From DATFJZ01 sp046482845 (GTDB taxonomy: Bacteria > Desulfobacterota > Desulfobacteria > Desulfobacterales > Desulfobacteraceae): a stretch of 9,022 nt of DNA. Shown piece after piece: positions 5,731-9,022 of this stretch. The translations under genes were made by a program, and so were the position numbers. A model generated the notes under the pieces. That model saw only the letters and a list, made by a program, of their open reading frames with translations, was not told the DNA's origin and did no database searches. The stretch is taken from positions 1 to 9,022 of the forward strand of contig JAWOEJ010000198.1 in NCBI GenBank assembly GCA_046482845.1. The letters run 5' to 3'. Position 1 is the stretch's first letter. Each line of letters starts with the position of its first letter.

Positions 5731-7038
5731 TTATTCTTCTTTTTTTTCCAGGTCTGCGTCAAGGTCCCGGTTTTCAGCATGCCAGGGGGCCAGCCGGATG
5801 AGAAGGATCATGCCGGGGAGGGCCATGAAAGCGCAGGTATAGTAAAACCAGGCCCAGCCCAGTGCCTCTGCCATGAATCCGGTAATGGATGCGGCAATGG
5901 AACCGGGTATGGCCATGAGGCTTGTCAGGACAGCGTACTGGGTAGCTGTGAATTTTTTTCGGGTCTGCACTGCCATATAGGTGGCATAGGCGGCCTGGCC
6001 CATGCCTGTGGCCAGAAATTCAAACCCGACAATTCCTCCCAGAAGAATGTTGCTGTAGTTGTACCAGAATTCCCCTGAGTGATCAAATTTGACCAGAAGG
6101 GCAAAGCCTGCCGTTGAAACAGCCTGCAGAATGCCGAATATCCACAGGGATTTTGCAATGCCCAGGCGGATCATCAGAGCCCCTCCTGCCAGAACCCCGC
6201 CAAAAAGACCAGCCATGCCGATTCCTTTGACAATGACAAAGTATTGGGTTTTGGTAAATCCCTGTTTTAAGATAAAGGGGATGTTCATGGCGCCAGCCAT
6301 GTTGTCTCCGATTTTATACAGCAGGATAAAGGCAAGTACAAAAAAAATTCCCCTGCGGCTTAAAAGGTCGGCAAACGGTTCTATGACTGCTTCTTTCAAA
6401 GTCAAAGGCGGTGCTTCCTCCACAAAGGGCTCTTTGACCAGTAAGGTTGTCACTATGCCGATGATCATCATTAAGGCGAGGAGCAGATGAATATTGTCCC
6501 ATCCCACATCTGCATCAGCTGCCAGAAAGGAAAAGCCCACAGAAATGTACATGCCCAGCCGCCAGGCATTCATCCATACCCCTGTACCAAATCCCAGTTC
6601 CTGACTGGTCAGGTATTCCCTTCGAAAGGCATCCAGGGCAATGTCCTGGGTGGCCCCGAAAAAAGAAACCCCAAGGGCTGTCAGGGCAATCCAGCCAAGG
6701 CAATGGCCTGGATCAAACTGACCCATCAGGGCAATGGCAGCCACAAGGGCGATCTGCGCCATGAGTATCCATCCCCTGCGCCGGCCGAGGAACGGCGGCA
6801 CATACCTGTCCATGGCCGGAGACCAGATGAATTTAAGGGTATAGGGCAGGGTTACTGCTGAAAAAAGTCCCAGGGTTGCCAGATCTACATTGGCATCGGT
6901 CATCCATGCCTTTAATACATCTTTGACAACATAGTAGGGGAATCCTGAGATAAAGCCGAAAAAAAACATAACTGCCATTTTCCATGACAGCATGATTTTC
7001 AGGGTGGACGTCAAATTGGAAGATTTGTTTTTAACCAT
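5731..7038 (-). CDS. ampG: AmpG-family MFS transporter (muropeptide permease-like)
   Basis: A 435-aa inner-membrane protein with about 12 hydrophobic segments, of the major facilitator superfamily. It matches AmpG, which imports anhydromuropeptides (GlcNAc-anhydroMurNAc peptides) for peptidoglycan recycling. Characteristic blocks are GFISGFPYYVV (28-38), LKAWMTDANVDLATLGLFS (42-60), the cytoplasmic loop SPAMDRYVPPFLGRRRGW (73-90) and ATQDIALDAFRRE (129-141), all aligning with E. coli AmpG as I remember it. The ATG at 7038 is preferred: it lies 7 nt after the stop of the upstream MBL gene. A longer reading from TTG 7089 would overlap that gene with an unconserved 17-residue extension. Neither start has a clear Shine-Dalgarno, so translation probably depends on coupling to the upstream gene. 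Substrate is inferred from family membership. Confidence 0.87.
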   Translation of the reverse strand: MVKNKSSNLTSTLKIMLSWKMAVMFFFGFISGFPYYVVKDVLKAWMTDANVDLATLGLFSAVTLPYTLKFIWSPAMDRYVPPFLGRRRGWILMAQIALVAAIALMGQFDPGHCLGWIALTALGVSFFGATQDIALDAFRREYLTSQELGFGTGVWMNAWRLGMYISVGFSFLAADADVGWDNIHLLLALMMIIGIVTTLLVKEPFVEEAPPLTLKEAVIEPFADLLSRRGIFFVLAFILLYKIGDNMAGAMNIPFILKQGFTKTQYFVIVKGIGMAGLFGGVLAGGALMIRLGIAKSLWIFGILQAVSTAGFALLVKFDHSGEFWYNYSNILLGGIVGFEFLATGMGQAAYATYMAVQTRKKFTATQYAVLTSLMAIPGSIAASITGFMAEALGWAWFYYTCAFMALPGMILLIRLAPWHAENRDLDADLEKKEE

Positions 7039-7045
7039 CAAAGGA

Positions 7046-7885
7046 TTATAGTTTAAAGTGCATGCCTGCGGCAACACCAAAGCAGTCAAGGGATGATTTT
7101 TTTTGTTGTAATATTTTTCTGCAGCAAGTCACAATTTTATCCATTTCAATGTCTGTTCTTTCCTGATTGATGTGAAAAAGTCCAAGTTGCCTTACTTTTG
7201 CCTTTACAGCCAGGTCAAGCAGTTCTTTATAGGAGGAGTGTCCCCATCCTGTTTTAGAGGAATATTCTTCAGGGGTGAACTCTGCATCGTGAAAAAGAAT
7301 ATCTGCATCTGTACAAAAGGTGAGGAATGAATCAAAGCCTTTACTGAGGGGATGGTCAAACCCAAGTTCATTGTCTGTCAGAAAAACAAAGGTTTTATTG
7401 TTTTCAGTCAGTTTGTACCCGTATCCCCCGCCTGGATGGCTCAGGGGAATGGTTTCAATGTCAATGGAGCCAATGGAAAAACAACCGGTTAAATCGTCCC
7501 TGAAGGTCCGGGTTGCTTTAAAGGCCTCCATGGTTACCGGAAAAAAAGGTGCACTCATCAGATAGTCAAGAATCTCTTTGATTGTAAGCTTTAAAAACAC
7601 ATTGTTCTGAATCTCAATACATCTGTTCTTCTCTAAGAGGGGTTTGAAAAAGGGAAATCCAGCTATGTGATCCCAGTGGACATGGGTAAAAAGGAGATAG
7701 TATTTTGTTTTGTCGCCCGCCACAGGGTCAGATCCGAGTTTACGAATTCCTGTTCCGGCATCCAGAATAATTGTTTCACCGCTTCCAGCTGTCACCTCAA
7801 TGCAGGTTGTGCTTCCCCCGTATTTAATAAATTCTTTTCCGGAAACAGATATTGAGCCTCTGGACCCCCAGCATTTTATCTCCAT
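7046..7885 (-). CDS. MBL-fold metallohydrolase
   Basis: A 279-aa cytosolic metallo-beta-lactamase-fold hydrolase, expected to hold a two-metal (Zn or Fe) site. The metal motif is HVHWDH (68-73: H68, H70, D72, H73). Further likely ligands are H150 in PLSHPGGGYGY, D171 in FLTDNE, H199-D200 in LFHDAEF and H238 in LFHINQE, with H216 in GWGHSSY nearby. The N-terminus EIKCWGSRGSISVSG and ILDAGTGIRKLG (40-51) belong to the lactamase_B_2 branch that includes PhnP-like and cyclic-nucleotide phosphodiesterase-like enzymes, so a phosphodiester substrate is possible but unproven. The ATG at 7885 has AGGA 6 nt upstream. It is the first gene of an operon with the AmpG-like transporter, and its 5' side runs into a 147-bp palindrome only 27 bp away, so no clean promoter can be assigned. 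Confidence 0.88.
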   Translation of the reverse strand: MEIKCWGSRGSISVSGKEFIKYGGSTTCIEVTAGSGETIILDAGTGIRKLGSDPVAGDKTKYYLLFTHVHWDHIAGFPFFKPLLEKNRCIEIQNNVFLKLTIKEILDYLMSAPFFPVTMEAFKATRTFRDDLTGCFSIGSIDIETIPLSHPGGGYGYKLTENNKTFVFLTDNELGFDHPLSKGFDSFLTFCTDADILFHDAEFTPEEYSSKTGWGHSSYKELLDLAVKAKVRQLGLFHINQERTDIEMDKIVTCCRKILQQKKSSLDCFGVAAGMHFKL

Positions 7886-7912
7886 TTTCCATCCTGGTTG
7901 CTATCCGTTTTA

Positions 7913-8059
7913 CTCGATCATCAAGTTTTTTGAATACCGCCGCCCCCAGCGGTTGCCTGTCAGGAACGAAAAAGTCTGATCTCCTTTGGTTCTCAATGTT
8001 CCTGACAGGCAACCGCTGGGGGCGGCGCTGGGCCCTTCCATAAAAACTTGATATCCGAG
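7913..8059. repeat. complete 147-bp palindromic repeat (MITE-like), full copy of the half repeats
   Basis: The inner arms 7938-7967 (ending CTGTCAGGAAC) and 7998-8027 (starting GTTCCTGACAGG) are perfectly complementary over 30 bp around a 30-nt loop (7968-7997). Beyond a bulge, the outer ends CTCGATCATCAAGTTTTT (7913-7930) and AAAAACTTGATATCCGAG (8042-8059) pair at 15 of 18 positions. Half copies occur at 1231-1289 and 1911-1967, showing a dispersed family. There is no coding capacity for a transposase. It sits between the divergent MBL and enoyl-CoA hydratase genes. As RNA it would form a very stable hairpin in any transcript of the MBL operon starting further upstream. Confidence 0.9.
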
Positions 8060-8277
8060 TTTTAAGGTTCTGGGTTTAAATCTTTTGATTCTTATTTTCT
8101 TGCTATCACATCAAGAAAAACTAGTCCACAACAAAATAGAAAAAAACAGGGATTTACGGCAAATCTGATATTTTTATTGAGAATATTGATTTTCTATGGT
8201 TATTTGGGGAGCTGTTTTTTATGGCAGTTTTTTTAAAATTTGAAATTAAAATCAATCAAAGAGTCAGGGAGGTTTTT
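8060..8277. other. AT-rich spacer upstream of the enoyl-CoA hydratase gene
   Basis: Together with the palindrome this makes a gene-free divergent region of 392 nt (7886-8277). The part after the palindrome is AT-rich with A- and T-runs and should hold the promoter of the downstream gene. The best I can see is TTGAGA (8177-8182) with TTATTT 17 nt later (8200-8205), which is weak at the -10. I see no riboswitch, small RNA or short gene I can support here. Confidence 0.4.
8266..8272 (+). promoter_or_regulatory. Shine-Dalgarno site deciding the enoyl-CoA hydratase start
   Basis: AGGGAGG is 5 nt before the ATG at 8278, a near-consensus site. A competing in-frame ATG at 8221 has GGGGAG (8206-8211) 9 nt upstream, but would add 19 residues (AVFLKFEIKINQRVREVF) outside the crotonase fold. 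Confidence 0.65.
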
Positions 8278-8997
8278 ATGACGGTGATGGCGTGGGAAAA
8301 AGTGGACTCAGTGGCTGTGCTTAAAATGACAAATCAAGCCAACAAACAAAACCTTGGGTTTGCAGAAGAGATGAATGCCTGTTTTGATGATATCCTTGCA
8401 GATCAGGAGATTTTCTCCCTGGTGATTACCGCTTCAGATGAGAAGAATTTTTCCCAGGGAATTGATGTTGAGTGGCTGGGAGAAAAATTCAATGCCGGGG
8501 ATCACGATGCAGTGAAAAAATTCATGTACGCCATGAACAACGTGTTTACCCGGCTGCTTTTGATGCCCATTCCTGTGATTGCCGCCATAAACGGTCATGC
8601 TTTCGGCAACGGCGCCATACTGGCATGTGCCTGTGATTTCAGGTTCATGAAAGCTGACCGTGGTTTTTTCTGTTTTCCTGAAGTGGACCTGGGGATTCCC
8701 TTTTTGCCGGGGATGATTGCCTTTGTCAGAAAAGCTGTTCCAGAGTATAAATTCAATGAAATGAAGCTGACAGGAAGGCGGGTGACTGCAGAGGAGCTTG
8801 AAAAACACCATATCATTGAAAAGGCCAGTGCAGATCATAAAGAGCTGAAAAAAGATGTGATGGCATTTGCCGGGTCATTTCATAAAAAGCGCAATATATT
8901 TGGAGAGCATAAAAAACGGATGCACAAGGAGATTGTGGAAATTATTGAAAATCAGGACCCTGAATTCATAGATTCGATGAATCTTTTTGTACAATAA
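8278..8997 (+). CDS. enoyl-CoA hydratase/isomerase family protein (crotonase superfamily)
   Basis: A 239-aa crotonase-fold protein acting on acyl-CoA thioesters, likely in fatty-acid or aromatic acyl-CoA metabolism in the cytosol. SQGIDVEWLG (59-68) and INGHAFGNGAILACACDFRF (104-123) form the CoA-binding and oxyanion-hole segments. ADRGFFCFPEVDLGIPF (126-142) carries E135, at the position of the acidic catalytic residue in delta3,delta2-enoyl-CoA isomerases. Only one of the two glutamates of classical hydratases is evident (the first falls in the GHAFGNG region), so isomerase activity is at least as likely as hydratase. Length is slightly shorter than the usual 255-265 aa. The start was chosen from the AGGGAGG site and because the domain opens at MAWEKVDSVAVLKM. 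It is divergent from the MBL-AmpG operon and apparently transcribed alone; its 3' neighbour lies outside the window. Confidence 0.88.
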   Translation: MTVMAWEKVDSVAVLKMTNQANKQNLGFAEEMNACFDDILADQEIFSLVITASDEKNFSQGIDVEWLGEKFNAGDHDAVKKFMYAMNNVFTRLLLMPIPVIAAINGHAFGNGAILACACDFRFMKADRGFFCFPEVDLGIPFLPGMIAFVRKAVPEYKFNEMKLTGRRVTAEELEKHHIIEKASADHKELKKDVMAFAGSFHKKRNIFGEHKKRMHKEIVEIIENQDPEFIDSMNLFVQ

Positions 8998-9022
8998 TGC
9001 GTCATCCTGTGAAAGCTGTCAG

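Noticed and set aside
6089..6490. Plus-strand 133-aa ORF
   Set aside because: Antisense shadow of the AmpG-like gene with low-complexity, basic composition.
7036..7089. Longer AmpG reading starting at TTG 7089
   Set aside because: It would overlap the MBL gene by 44 nt, has no ribosome-binding site and adds residues not typical of AmpG.
7824..8012. Minus-strand 62-aa ORF across the 147-bp palindrome
   Set aside because: It overlaps the repeat arms and the true MBL start in another frame and has no protein family character.
8109..8134. AAAACTAGT shared with 5556-5564
   Set aside because: The match is only 9 nt, in AT-rich DNA, and does not extend into the palindrome arms.
8221..8277. Longer N-terminus for the enoyl-CoA hydratase gene (ATG 8221)
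   Set aside because: It does have a Shine-Dalgarno-like GGGGAG, but the extra 19 residues lie outside the crotonase domain, and the site before 8278 is stronger and better spaced.
8434..8838. Minus-strand 134-aa ORF
   Set aside because: Antisense shadow of the enoyl-CoA hydratase gene.

Overview
The window looks like ordinary chromosomal sequence from an anaerobic deltaproteobacterium (Desulfobacterota), probably a Desulfobacterales-type sulfate reducer. This is inferred from three things: a DUF6178-family gene (a family I know essentially from this group), an anaerobe-type radical SAM/B12-domain protein with a TPR tail, and AT-rich spacers rich in long palindromic repeats. There is no rRNA, tRNA, CRISPR array, phage gene or intact transposase.

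Layout. At 3-245 is the end of a TolB/PD40-like beta-propeller protein, cut by the left edge and apparently truncated. A good sigma70-type promoter (338-366) then precedes an rdgB/HAM1 XTP/dITP pyrophosphatase gene (426-1040, GTG start). The 1041-1322 spacer holds a small hairpin, a palindrome with perfect 30-bp arms (1128-1218) and a half copy of a second repeat family. A nitroreductase-family gene (1323-1901) follows, with an oppositely oriented half copy of the same repeat just after it. Next, a 20-bp tandem repeat carrying two TATAAT boxes (2006-2045) leads into a two-gene, translationally coupled unit: a radical SAM/B12-binding-like/TPR fusion protein (2067-3749) and a DUF6178 protein (3752-5536).

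A third palindrome (5536-5660), with three TTTCGTG units in its centre, fills the convergent gap before a minus-strand operon. That operon is an MBL-fold metallohydrolase (7885-7046) followed 7 nt later by an AmpG-family muropeptide permease-like MFS transporter (7038-5731). A complete 147-bp palindrome of the second repeat family (7913-8059) lies 27 bp upstream of the operon's first start codon. The window ends with a crotonase-superfamily (enoyl-CoA hydratase/isomerase) gene at 8278-8997.

Functionally these are housekeeping or metabolic genes: nucleotide-pool sanitation, flavin redox, cell-wall recycling transport and acyl-CoA metabolism. The least understood part is the radical SAM-DUF6178 pair. 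The most distinctive non-coding content is three different families of intergenic palindrome, one of which brackets the nitroreductase gene as inverted half copies.
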